DNA from: UBA5272 sp964393005
GTDB lineage: Bacteria; Patescibacteriota; Minisyncoccia; Phycocordibacterales; UBA5272
Direction: 5' to 3'
Assembly (NCBI GenBank): GCA_964393005.1
Contig: CAYMRR010000011.1
Coordinates: 1-14,200, forward strand
Length of the DNA: 14,200 bases
In this document: in pieces, positions 1 through 7,034 of the stretch
Layout of the letters: every line of letters begins with the position of its first letter
Position numbering within the stretch: position 1 is the stretch's first letter
Translations under genes and position numbers: made by a program
The notes under the pieces: generated by a model
Told to the model about the DNA's origin: nothing
The model's database searches: none
The model's input: the letters and a program-made list of their open reading frames with translations, nothing else

Positions 1-37
1 AATAATAGAAGAATGTGGAATAGTTCATGTGTTAACT

Positions 38-43
38 TATAAT
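38..43 (+). promoter_or_regulatory. Putative -10 box (TATAAT) for the RNase J gene
   Basis: A perfect TATAAT ends 12 nt before ATG 56, so transcription would start about 6 nt before the codon. No -35 hexamer is visible 17 nt upstream. The spacing matches the other near-leaderless promoters in this window. In AT-rich DNA a TATAAT alone is weak evidence. Confidence 0.45.
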
Positions 44-55
44 AATAAAAAAGAT

Positions 56-1954
56 ATGAACAATCACAATAATACAAATCAAAATAATAAACCTGATAAA
101 AAAACAAGAACAACTACTAGCAACAGTAAGCCAGTTAAGGAAAAATATACAAGAAGTAGCTATGCTAGTATGAGCAGAAGATCTATATCTCGCCCACCGA
201 TAAGAAATAGAAGAAATTCTGGACCAAAGTTTGAAACTAAAATTTCTGAAGCTACAGAACTAGCACATATTCCCCCATTAAAAGAAGATTCTATAAGAAT
301 TATAAACTTGGGAGGAGTAGAAGAAATAGGAAGAAATATGAGTTGTATAGAGTATAAAGACTCTATTATTATAGTAGATTGCGGTTTTCAATTTTCAGAA
401 AGTACCACTCCAGGTATAGAATGTATTTTACCAAATACTAGATATTTGGAAGAAAATAAACATAAAATAAAGGGTATGCTTATTACTCATGGCCACCTCG
501 ACCATATTGGTGCTATACCTTATATTCTTCCAAGAATTGGTAATCCTAAAATTTATGCTAGACAGTTTACTGCTCTTATGATTAAAAAAAGACATGAAGA
601 ATTTCCTCATTTAGATCCTTTAAATTTAAAATTGGTAGAAGAAGAAGAAACTATAGAACTTGGAGATCTTAGAGCTAAATTTTTTGCAGTTTCTCATGCT
701 ATTCCCGACTCTATGGGATTGATTATAGAAACTCCATATGGAGATATAGTCCATACTGGAGACTTAAGACTAGACCATGATGATAGTATCCCTACTAAAA
801 TAGAAGAAGAAAGATACAAAATGTTTGAAAAAAGAAATATTTTATGTCTTTTAACTGACTCTACCAATTGTGAAAACCCAGGTTTTTCTATTTCTGACAG
901 AGTGGTATATGAAAATCTTAGAAAGATAATAAGAGATACAGAAGGAAGACTTGTAATAGCAACTTTCTCTTCTCAAGTAGAAAGAATGCTTGAAATAATG
1001 AAATCTATAGAAAGTTTTGGTAAAAAAATTGCAGTAGAAGGAAGGAGTATAAAAACTAATATAGAAGTAGCTAAAGCAGCAGGACTCTTAAAAATAGATC
1101 CTAAAATAATAATCCCAATAGAAGATATAGACAACTATCCTTTAGAAAAAGTAGTAGTACTTGCTACTGGAGCTCAAGGAGAAGAATTTGCTGTACTTAA
1201 TAGAGCTGCAAATGGTACTCATAAATATATCCGTCTTGATCAAAAGACTACTATAGTGATGAGTTCTTCTGTAGTACCTGGAAATGAAAGAGCTGTACAA
1301 AGATTGAAAGATAAACTCTCAAGAAAAGGAGCTCATTTGATTCACTACAAAACTTCAGATGTTCACTCTTCTGGGCATGCTAATCATGATGAGCTTGTCT
1401 GGATTCATCAAAAAATTAACCCTAAATTCTTTATACCTGTCCATGGATATCATTATATGCTTAGAGTGCATGCTGACATTTCTAAAAAACTTGGCACTCC
1501 AGAAGAAAATATTATTATCCCAGATAATGGAATGATAATAGAAATACAAAATAAGGGAGAAAAAATAGTCTCTCTTAAAGAATTTGCTCCAAATGAAATG
1601 ATAATAGTAGATGGTATGAGTGTAGGAAAGCTACAAGATGTAGTGATGCGAGACAGACAAACTTTAGCAGAAGATGGTATGTTTGTAATAATTGGAGTAA
1701 TAGACAATCATACAAGAAAACTTAAAAAATCTCCAGATCTTATTTCTCGTGGTTTTGTATATTTGAAAGAATCACAAGAACTTTTATATCAAACTAGATC
1801 TTTAGCTAAAAAAGTAATAGAGCAAGAATTAGAAAAAAATATAAATATAGATATGGATATTATTAAAAATAATCTAAATGAAGCTATTTCTAAATTCTTA
1901 TTACAAAAAACAGCTAAAAGGCCAGTGATTATTCCTGTAATTATAGTGGTATAA
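56..1954 (+). CDS. rnj: Ribonuclease J (metallo-beta-lactamase / beta-CASP RNase)
   Basis: Likely an endo- and 5'-to-3' exoribonuclease of mRNA turnover and rRNA maturation in the cytoplasm. Visible signatures are the zinc-binding HGHLDH at 488-505, the later metal-ligand stretches SHAIPDS and HTGDLRLDHD, the beta-CASP stretch HSSGHA, the downstream PVHGYHYMLRVHA, and a C-terminal domain ending RPVIIPVIIVV, as is typical of RNase J. The first ~75 residues are Asn/Lys/Arg/Ser-rich, low in complexity and probably disordered, a common style in CPR RNase J. I chose ATG 56 over GTG 29 because a TATAAT box lies at 38-43 and would be inside the longer version; this gives 632 residues. The frame stays open to the left edge, so GTG 29 or an upstream start cannot be excluded. 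It ends in tandem TAA TAA. The family call is very secure, the start less so. Confidence 0.95.
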   Translation: MNNHNNTNQNNKPDKKTRTTTSNSKPVKEKYTRSSYASMSRRSISRPPIRNRRNSGPKFETKISEATELAHIPPLKEDSIRIINLGGVEEIGRNMSCIEYKDSIIIVDCGFQFSESTTPGIECILPNTRYLEENKHKIKGMLITHGHLDHIGAIPYILPRIGNPKIYARQFTALMIKKRHEEFPHLDPLNLKLVEEEETIELGDLRAKFFAVSHAIPDSMGLIIETPYGDIVHTGDLRLDHDDSIPTKIEEERYKMFEKRNILCLLTDSTNCENPGFSISDRVVYENLRKIIRDTEGRLVIATFSSQVERMLEIMKSIESFGKKIAVEGRSIKTNIEVAKAAGLLKIDPKIIIPIEDIDNYPLEKVVVLATGAQGEEFAVLNRAANGTHKYIRLDQKTTIVMSSSVVPGNERAVQRLKDKLSRKGAHLIHYKTSDVHSSGHANHDELVWIHQKINPKFFIPVHGYHYMLRVHADISKKLGTPEENIIIPDNGMIIEIQNKGEKIVSLKEFAPNEMIIVDGMSVGKLQDVVMRDRQTLAEDGMFVIIGVIDNHTRKLKKSPDLISRGFVYLKESQELLYQTRSLAKKVIEQELEKNINIDMDIIKNNLNEAISKFLLQKTAKRPVIIPVIIVV

Positions 1955-1955
1955 T
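1947..1955 (+). promoter_or_regulatory. Extended -10 promoter TGgTATAAT for the MFS gene
   Basis: TG-G-TATAAT overlaps the stop codon of the RNase J gene and lies 20 nt before ATG 1976. The predicted leader is about 14 nt and has no Shine-Dalgarno sequence. There is no clear -35. The transporter could be transcribed from here as well as by read-through from RNase J. Confidence 0.4.
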
Positions 1956-1975
1956 AATCGAAAGAATAAAATATT

Positions 1976-3328
1976 ATGCAGAAATTAAAAACGAGAGACT
2001 ATTTGTCCCTTACCTATATAATGGTAGCTCTTTACTCTTTTCACAACTTTTTAAGCTATTTTACTTTTTCTAACTTTTTAGATCAGTATTTTAGTAAAGT
2101 AACCCTAAGTATGATTTTTGCTGGTGGGTCTTTTCTGGCTATATTGTTATCTAATTTCTTAGGAAATTTTATAAGAAAATATTCTAATAATAAAGCTTTA
2201 GCTACTATACTTATAGGCCAAATAATTACTACTTTAATTTTAGCTTTATCTAATAGTGTAAATATAGTTATTTTAATGATATTTGCCATTTTATATCTTT
2301 CACAAAATACTCTACTTTGGGTGACTATTAATGTATTTATAGAAGAATTTTCTAGTAATAAAAATACTGGCTCTGTGCGAGGAGCTATATTGACTATCTA
2401 TAATTTCCAATCAATAATAGCACCTTTTTTGGTAGCACATTTACTTGATAAAATAAATTATACTGGAGTCTTTCTAATAAGCACAGTTACACTTTCTATA
2501 CTATTTTACCTTAACAATAAATATCTAAAAGAAATAAAAGAGCCTGATTATGAATATGTAAACCTTTTTAAGAGTTTTACTACATTAGGAAAAAGTAAAT
2601 TTATGCGAGAAATATTGGCTTCTTCTTTTGCTTTAAATACTTTTTTTGCTGTAATAAATATTTATTTAGTACTATATTTGGTAGATGAGTTAGGAGTCTC
2701 TGCTGCACAATTTATAGGTATAATAACCCCTATTTCTCTTATTCCTTTTGTAATACTCCCCTATCAGCTGGGCAAATATTCTGACAGGATTTTTGGAAAC
2801 AAAAAACTCATGTCTATAGGAATATCTGTTTTTAGTTTAGCTTTGATTATTATCTATTTATTTAATATTACTTCTACCAACATTATCCTTTGGGTATCAC
2901 TTTTATTTATAGCAAGACTAGGTGCTACCATTACAGAAACAGAAAACTATGCTCACTTTTATAGAAGAGTAGATAGTAAAGATGCTGGCCTTATAGCTTT
3001 ATTTCAAAATATGTCTAATATAGGATTTCTTTCTGTATCTTTAATAGGAGCTTTATTGCTTAGATTTTTTGAAGTAAAATTAACAGTTATCTTTTTAGCT
3101 ATAGGAATTATTGGTATCCTTTCCTTATTTATGATTAATTTAGAAAAATCTGAAAAAGAAAATGCTATTAATAATCATGATGACAATGATAATAATGAGA
3201 AAGAAGAAAACAGCACTAACATTACAGATAATATTGATAAAATATCTGACGATTTTGAAAGCGATGAGAAAATAAAAATTTTTACAGATAATGAAAATCA
3301 TGAGAAAAAAGTAGAAATTTGGGCATAA
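1976..3328 (+). CDS. MFS-type membrane transporter with acidic Asn-rich C-terminal tail
   Basis: A 450-residue polytopic inner-membrane protein, probably a major facilitator superfamily permease. About 12 hydrophobic segments fill residues ~10-390. An MFS motif-A-like loop, YQLGKYSDRIFGNKKLMSIG, lies mid-protein between helices, with a weaker copy (NFLGNFIRKYSNNK) in the first half. The substrate cannot be told from sequence. The last ~60 residues are hydrophilic, rich in Asp, Glu and Asn (DDNDNNEKEEN), and presumably cytoplasmic and disordered, which is unusual for an MFS permease. The gene starts 21 nt after the RNase J stop and ends in tandem TAA TAA, 7 nt before the pseudouridine synthase start. 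The three + strand genes may be partly cotranscribed. The fold call is good, the role unknown. Confidence 0.75.
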   Translation: MQKLKTRDYLSLTYIMVALYSFHNFLSYFTFSNFLDQYFSKVTLSMIFAGGSFLAILLSNFLGNFIRKYSNNKALATILIGQIITTLILALSNSVNIVILMIFAILYLSQNTLLWVTINVFIEEFSSNKNTGSVRGAILTIYNFQSIIAPFLVAHLLDKINYTGVFLISTVTLSILFYLNNKYLKEIKEPDYEYVNLFKSFTTLGKSKFMREILASSFALNTFFAVINIYLVLYLVDELGVSAAQFIGIITPISLIPFVILPYQLGKYSDRIFGNKKLMSIGISVFSLALIIIYLFNITSTNIILWVSLLFIARLGATITETENYAHFYRRVDSKDAGLIALFQNMSNIGFLSVSLIGALLLRFFEVKLTVIFLAIGIIGILSLFMINLEKSEKENAINNHDDNDNNEKEENSTNITDNIDKISDDFESDEKIKIFTDNENHEKKVEIWA

Positions 3329-3335
3329 TAAATAT

Positions 3336-4052
3336 ATGAAAATTAAAGTAGATTTAAATAATTATAAAAAAGAAGATCAAGTTTCTGGAGTTAGATTAAA
3401 TAAATATCTAAGTGATATTGGAGTTTTAAGTAGAAGAGATATAGACAAATTAATTACTGAAAAGAAAATCCACATAAATGATAAAGTAGCAATACTTGGA
3501 GAAAAAATAAAAAGTAATGACACTATTTTTATAAATCAAAAACTAGAAACTTTAAAATATTTTATTCACAATAAAGCAAGAGGCGAAGAAACTCTTTTTA
3601 AGATAATAGACAAAATAAGATATGAACCTATTGGCAGGCTAGATAAAGATAGTGAAGGCTTACTAATATATAGCAATGACTATAAATTGGTAGATAGATT
3701 ATTGAACCCTAAAAATAAATATGAGAGAGAATATTTAGTGACAGTAAGAGAAAAGACTACCCCAAGAGTAAAATCTATACTAGAAAAAGGAATACAAACA
3801 AAAGAAGCAAAATATGCCCCTGCTAAAAAAGTAGTTATAAATGAAGAAAATAAAAATATAATAAATATTACTCTCACAGAAGGAAAGAAACATGAAATAC
3901 GCAGAATGCTAAATGCTTTAAATTTAACTATCACTTCTCTTAAGAGAGTCAGATTTTTATCTCTCTCTTTGGGAAAAATAAAAGTTGGAGAATTTTATGA
4001 GTTAAAAGGTAAAGAGCTTGAAAATTTTCTAAACTCTTTAAATAAAAAATAA
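3336..4052 (+). CDS. S4-domain pseudouridine synthase, RsuA/RluB/RluF type
   Basis: Isomerises uridine to pseudouridine in ribosomal RNA (possibly tRNA), acting alone in the cytoplasm. An S4 RNA-binding domain occupies residues ~18-68 (VRLNKYLSDIGVLSRRDIDK). The catalytic motif GRLDKDSEGLLIYSND puts the nucleophilic Asp at about residue 103. Downstream are NPKNKYEREYLVTV and the GKKHEIRRML motif, then TSLKRVRFLSLSLGKIKVGEF. The last stretch resembles RluF more than RluB, but the substrate position cannot be fixed from sequence alone. At 238 residues it is normal for the family. It starts 7 nt after the transporter stop with no ribosome binding site, which suggests cotranscription, and it ends inside the first arm of a hairpin terminator. 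Confidence 0.9.
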   Translation: MKIKVDLNNYKKEDQVSGVRLNKYLSDIGVLSRRDIDKLITEKKIHINDKVAILGEKIKSNDTIFINQKLETLKYFIHNKARGEETLFKIIDKIRYEPIGRLDKDSEGLLIYSNDYKLVDRLLNPKNKYEREYLVTVREKTTPRVKSILEKGIQTKEAKYAPAKKVVINEENKNIINITLTEGKKHEIRRMLNALNLTITSLKRVRFLSLSLGKIKVGEFYELKGKELENFLNSLNKK

Positions 4053-4078
4053 AACTGCTTTTTACTTAAAGCAGTTTT
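4051..4078. terminator. Bidirectional hairpin terminator between convergent genes
   Basis: AAAACTGCTTT (4051-4061) pairs perfectly with AAAGCAGTTTT (4068-4078), giving an 11 bp stem and a 6-base loop TTACTT. It sits between the convergent pseudouridine synthase and the 109-residue gene. On the - strand the stem is followed by a run close to pure U (complement of 4040-4050), so it should work best for the leftward transcript. On the + strand the U run lies within the second arm and is shorter. Confidence 0.8.
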
Positions 4079-4098
4079 AATCTATAATCTATCTTTTT

Positions 4099-4428
4099 CT
4101 ATTTGTGGAGAAAGGAAGCTAAAATTTCCATTTGCTCTCTAAGGAGACGGTAATTTTCTACACTTTTTTCTCCATCTTTTCTTAATTCAAATTTAAGAAA
4201 AGATTCCAGAGCGACAGCTAAACTTTCAGCTAATAACTTAGCTTCCAAAACCAAGTCTTTATAAAAAACTGGTCTAAACTTGATTTGTTCTGAATGATGG
4301 AACCCTTCCCATTCTTCTCGGGAGATCTTATCACCTTTTGCAAGGATTATCCTACCATCCTCACTTTTAAATGCCTCAACTTGTAATTCATAAAAAATTA
4401 CTTGCTTTAAAGAAATTCTTTCTACCAT
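4099..4428 (-). CDS. Hypothetical protein, 109 residues
   Basis: I do not recognise this protein. It is soluble, has no signal peptide or membrane segment, and is rich in Glu, Lys and Leu. The first half looks alpha/beta (LKQVIFYELQVEAFKSEDGR). The second half is likely helical (LVLEAKLLAESLAVALESFL, then ENYRLLREQMEILASFL) and could form a helical hairpin or coiled coil. A good sigma70-type promoter lies just upstream and a hairpin terminator just downstream, so it is probably a real, separately transcribed gene. A hand count of 4141-4380 gives about 35% G+C, higher than its neighbours. It ends with TAG. ATG 4428 is preceded by A-rich sequence with no ribosome binding site. Confidence 0.65.
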   Translation of the reverse strand: MVERISLKQVIFYELQVEAFKSEDGRIILAKGDKISREEWEGFHHSEQIKFRPVFYKDLVLEAKLLAESLAVALESFLKFELRKDGEKSVENYRLLREQMEILASFLHK

Positions 4429-4469
4429 TTTATTTATTTTTTAAAATTACAGAATATTATACCTATTAT

Positions 4470-4498
4470 AGTATATAATACATTATTTTAAAAGTCAA
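4470..4498 (-). promoter_or_regulatory. Sigma70-type promoter for the 109-residue gene
   Basis: Read on the - strand: TTGACT (4498-4493), a 17 nt spacer, then TATACT (4475-4470). It is the only place in the window with both a good -35 and a good -10 at ideal spacing. Two further TATAAT boxes follow at 4470-4465 and 4461-4456 and could give alternative starts. The leader would be about 35 nt. The -35 lies right behind the stop codon of the ligase gene. Confidence 0.6.
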
Positions 4499-4502
4499 GA
4501 GA

Positions 4503-5676
4503 CTAATAAATATCTCTTTCTTCTTCTAGTTTTTCTATTTTATCTAAAATAAATTTGCCAATATCTACTCCTGTACTTTTTAAAATAAAATCAAATCTAG
4601 AATCTTCAAAAATACTTGGTGAAGAGTGTATATCTAAGACAGTGATAAAATGCTCTTTTTTATTATCTTTCCCTTTTTTTTCAGAAACTGCAAAGTCTAT
4701 TAAAGCATGTTTACTCAAAGCAAATGTCTTATAAATATTCTCTGTAAGATTTTGTATTTCTTTTCTTAAAGAATCCTCTAAATGAAGCATACATCTTTTA
4801 TCANNNNNNNNNNTTGGGCAATCGGTACTGGGAAAACTGCAACTAATGAAATCGCACAAGATGTTTGTGGATATATCAGAAGCGTAGTTGCTGAATTATA
4901 TGGTCAAGAAGTTGCTGATCAAGTAAGAATTCAATATGGTGGTTCTGTTAAACCTGAAGATGGTCTGGCAAATATTTATCTTGAACTAATTTTTCTGTGA
5001 GAGCTTTAGCTATGGCTTCAGTGTGATAAACTTCAGCAGGTGTGGGTATATAAAGACTTTCTCCTCTATAATCTGGTAAAGCTGCTACAGATATGTATTT
5101 TCCTGCTATATGCTCTTCTACTAAAACTTCCCCACCCTTATCGAGTATTTCTTTTGCTTTATTATAAGCTTCTAAAAAAGAGTAAGTTACTAAACTTTTT
5201 TCATTAAATTCATGATTGGATTCTTTTATAACTATAGGAGTCAGAAGACGAGACCAAGCCTCCTGAAGACCTATGCGAAGACTTTGTTTATCTCTTATAA
5301 GTATATATTTTGGCACAGAAACATTTAACTGATTTAATATTCTTTTTGTTGTTATTCTATTTGAAATACTAGAAACATGCAAATCTTCAAACAAAGCTAA
5401 AACTTGGAGCCTTTTAGCTAAATCGTGATACTTTTCTTCTTTATTATCTGTAAGATCTAAATAAAAATCAGCTTTAGAAAAAACTTTATGTGGATCGGAA
5501 GGTACTCCTTTTTCAAACCAATTATTATCTTTATCTAAAATAACATCTATAACATCTATTTCATCTTTATACCTTTCAAGAGACAAAATAACATTGGTAC
5601 CATTTTTTAAAGAGCGAGTATGATCTTTATTGCCTCCTCTTAAAACTGCTATTACTTTTCTTTTACCTTTAGACAT
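4503..5676 (-). CDS. D-Ala-D-Ala ligase-like ATP-grasp protein, interrupted by an assembly chimera
   Basis: Probably a peptidoglycan-precursor ligase of the ATP-grasp fold. The N-terminal part (5676 to ~4975) has VIAVLRGGNKDHTRSLKNG, like the Ddl GGxSxERxVS loop, then RITTKRILNQLNVSVPKYI, the ATP-site stretch PIVIKESN, and VLVEEHIAGKYISVAAL. The C-terminal part (~4802 to 4503) has ALIDFAV and VLDIHSSPSIFEDS, matching the Ddl metal-binding and substrate loops. Between them lie 10 Ns and a foreign triosephosphate isomerase piece. Joining at GATAAA (4980-4975 with 4802-4797) gives a continuous 331 residues through VQDK-RCMLHL, normal for Ddl. Key positions are changed: no HGxxGEDG motif is seen, the loop Glu is not conserved, and the metal-binding E-x-N reads D-x-H. 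Substrate is therefore uncertain. ATG 5676 follows a TGaTATAAT box. Confidence 0.75.
4804..4813. other. Assembly gap of 10 Ns
   Basis: Ten undetermined bases adjoin the foreign triosephosphate isomerase fragment inside the ligase gene. The fixed length suggests a scaffolder placeholder, not a measured gap. Confidence 0.95.
4815..4958 (+). pseudogene. tpiA: Triosephosphate isomerase fragment (probably a foreign contig tip)
   Basis: About 48 codons read WAIGTGKTATNE, then end VRIQYGGSVKPE. These are the loop-6 hinge region and the phosphate-binding GGS loop of TpiA, roughly residues 168-217 of ~250. There is no start, no active-site Glu and no C-terminus. It runs against the strand of the ligase gene it interrupts. 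It is about 38% G+C by hand count, richer than its flanks, and looks Bacillota-like, though that source is a weak impression. One end abuts Ns; the other ends abruptly in the ligase sequence somewhere near 4958-4975. It is best read as a chimeric join from another organism in the sample, not a gene of this genome. Confidence 0.85.
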
Positions 5677-5687
5677 ATATTAATTAA

Positions 5688-5696
5688 ATTATATCA
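5688..5696 (-). promoter_or_regulatory. Extended -10 promoter TGaTATAAT for the ligase-like gene
   Basis: On the - strand TG-A-TATAAT (5696-5688) ends 11 nt before ATG 5676, implying a leader of only ~5 nt. There is no -35 match at 17 nt. It lies in the 50-nt gap after uvrC. Confidence 0.55.
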
Positions 5697-5726
5697 TAAA
5701 GAAATTTAAGCTTGTATTTTAAAAAA

Positions 5727-6992
5727 CTAAATAAGTTTATCTCTTAAAGATTTATGATATTTTATAGCAAATCTATGGGTTTCTTCATTTAGCTTTATAA
5801 TAAAATCTTTTAAATCTTTATATTTATTTTCATCTTTCTTTTTAAGAAATAACCAATCTTTTGCTTTATGTTTTTCATCTTTTACTAAAGAGGTAAATAC
5901 AATATCTTTTAACTCTTTTTCAGAGACTAATTTTTTAAGATTTTTATAAATATACTCTAAATGAGTCTTTCCACCGTCTATTACTATGAGATTTGGTTTT
6001 GACCATTCTTTGTGACCAAATCTTCTAACTAAAATTTCTAACAGCCCAGCAATATCATCATTTTTATCTTCTTTTATTTTAAATTTTTTGTATTCAGCTT
6101 TTTGAAACTCTTTATCTTTTCCAACCACCATTACTCCTACTCTATTTTTACCTGACAAATGAGAAACATCATAACTCTCTATTCTTAGAGAGTTTAAACT
6201 ATTATTAATATCTACTTCTCTATTTTTAATAAAGTTGATTTCTTTTAGATAAGTGAGAGCATTAATACTGTCTCGCAATTTGGCAGCTTCTTCAAAATTT
6301 TGTTTTTTAGCTAAAACTTTCATTTCACTGTCTAAATCTTTCAAAAGAGATTTTATATTTCCTAATAATATTTTTTCTATATTTTTTAAAGTTTTGGCAT
6401 ATTCTGCTTTAGATATTTTTCCTATACAAACTCCAGGACAAAGACCTAGTTGATAATTGAAACAACCTCTTTTTTCTCCTATTTTGCATTTATCTCTATA
6501 TGGAAAAGTTTTTCGTATCAATTTCATTATTTCTACAAGTTCAACTTTAGAAACAAAAGGACCAAACTTTTTTAAAATAGAGATATTTTCTTTTTCTAAC
6601 TCTCTTCCTCTTTTAATAAGTACTTTAGGAAAATCTTCTTTAGTAAAGATTATATAAGAATAGCTTTTGTCATCTTTTTCTTTAACATTAAAAAATGGTT
6701 GAAATTTTTTAATATATTTTGATTCTAATATTATAGCTTCCAAAACTGAGTCTGTTTTAAGATAAAAAATATCTTTAGTATTTTCTATCATACTTTGTAT
6801 TCTAACTCCTCTTGTATTAATAAGATCAGAAGAAAAATAGCTAAAAACTCTATCTTTCAAAATAGTAGCCTTTCCTATATATAAAATATTTTCTTTTTTA
6901 GGTAAAGATTTAGATTTGTGTATCTTGTCTAAAAAAAAGTAAACTCCGCTTACTTCTGGTAAATTATACTTTTTAAACTCTGTCTTTTTCAT
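5727..6992 (-). CDS. uvrC: UvrC excinuclease subunit, short form without C-terminal (HhH)2
   Basis: Makes the dual incisions of nucleotide excision repair with UvrA and UvrB. In order: a GIY-YIG nuclease (GVY at residues 16-18, YIG at 38-40, Arg ~48, then LESKYIKKFQPFFNV), a Cys cluster (CKIGEKRGCFNYQLGLCPGVC), a UvrB-interacting UVR motif (AKKQNFEEAAKLRDSINAL), and the RNase H-like endonuclease domain. The last keeps its acidic and His residues: YDVSH, DDIAGLLEILVRRF, LIVIDGG and THRFAIKYHKSLR (His ~406). The protein stops 15 residues later at 421, against ~600 usually, so the C-terminal DNA-binding (HhH)2 is absent. Only 50 nt separate the TAG from the next gene, so the missing part is not nearby in another frame. 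Both nuclease sites look intact. Confidence 0.93.
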   Translation of the reverse strand: MKKTEFKKYNLPEVSGVYFFLDKIHKSKSLPKKENILYIGKATILKDRVFSYFSSDLINTRGVRIQSMIENTKDIFYLKTDSVLEAIILESKYIKKFQPFFNVKEKDDKSYSYIIFTKEDFPKVLIKRGRELEKENISILKKFGPFVSKVELVEIMKLIRKTFPYRDKCKIGEKRGCFNYQLGLCPGVCIGKISKAEYAKTLKNIEKILLGNIKSLLKDLDSEMKVLAKKQNFEEAAKLRDSINALTYLKEINFIKNREVDINNSLNSLRIESYDVSHLSGKNRVGVMVVGKDKEFQKAEYKKFKIKEDKNDDIAGLLEILVRRFGHKEWSKPNLIVIDGGKTHLEYIYKNLKKLVSEKELKDIVFTSLVKDEKHKAKDWLFLKKKDENKYKDLKDFIIKLNEETHRFAIKYHKSLRDKLI

Positions 6993-6998
6993 GCTAAC

Positions 6999-7007
6999 AA
7001 TATAGCA
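6999..7007 (-). promoter_or_regulatory. Extended -10 promoter TGcTATATT for uvrC
   Basis: On the - strand TG-C-TATATT (7007-6999) ends only 6 nt before ATG 6992. A start 7 nt downstream of the box falls on the A of the ATG, so the uvrC mRNA is predicted to be leaderless. No -35 is seen. Confidence 0.5.
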
Positions 7008-7034
7008 AAAAGTATTTAAAAGTAAAATTAAACT

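Noticed and set aside
1..55. An upstream gene ending at the left edge
   Set aside because: One frame ends at a TAA at 40-42 and another runs into RNase J, but 40-odd bases are too few to tell a gene from chance.
56..4052. UGA-to-Gly recoding as in Absconditabacteria or Gracilibacteria
   Set aside because: Long ORFs in the standard code show no in-frame TGA where Gly would be expected, and Gly is written GGN throughout.
4815..4958. TpiA fragment as horizontal gene transfer or a remnant pseudogene of this genome
   Set aside because: It is cut at both ends, adjoins a 10-N run, and splits a gene that can be rejoined in frame. A chimeric contig is simpler.
5677..5726. Missing UvrC C-terminus in another frame
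   Set aside because: Only 50 nt lie before the next gene, and they hold that gene's promoter. There is no room for an (HhH)2 domain.
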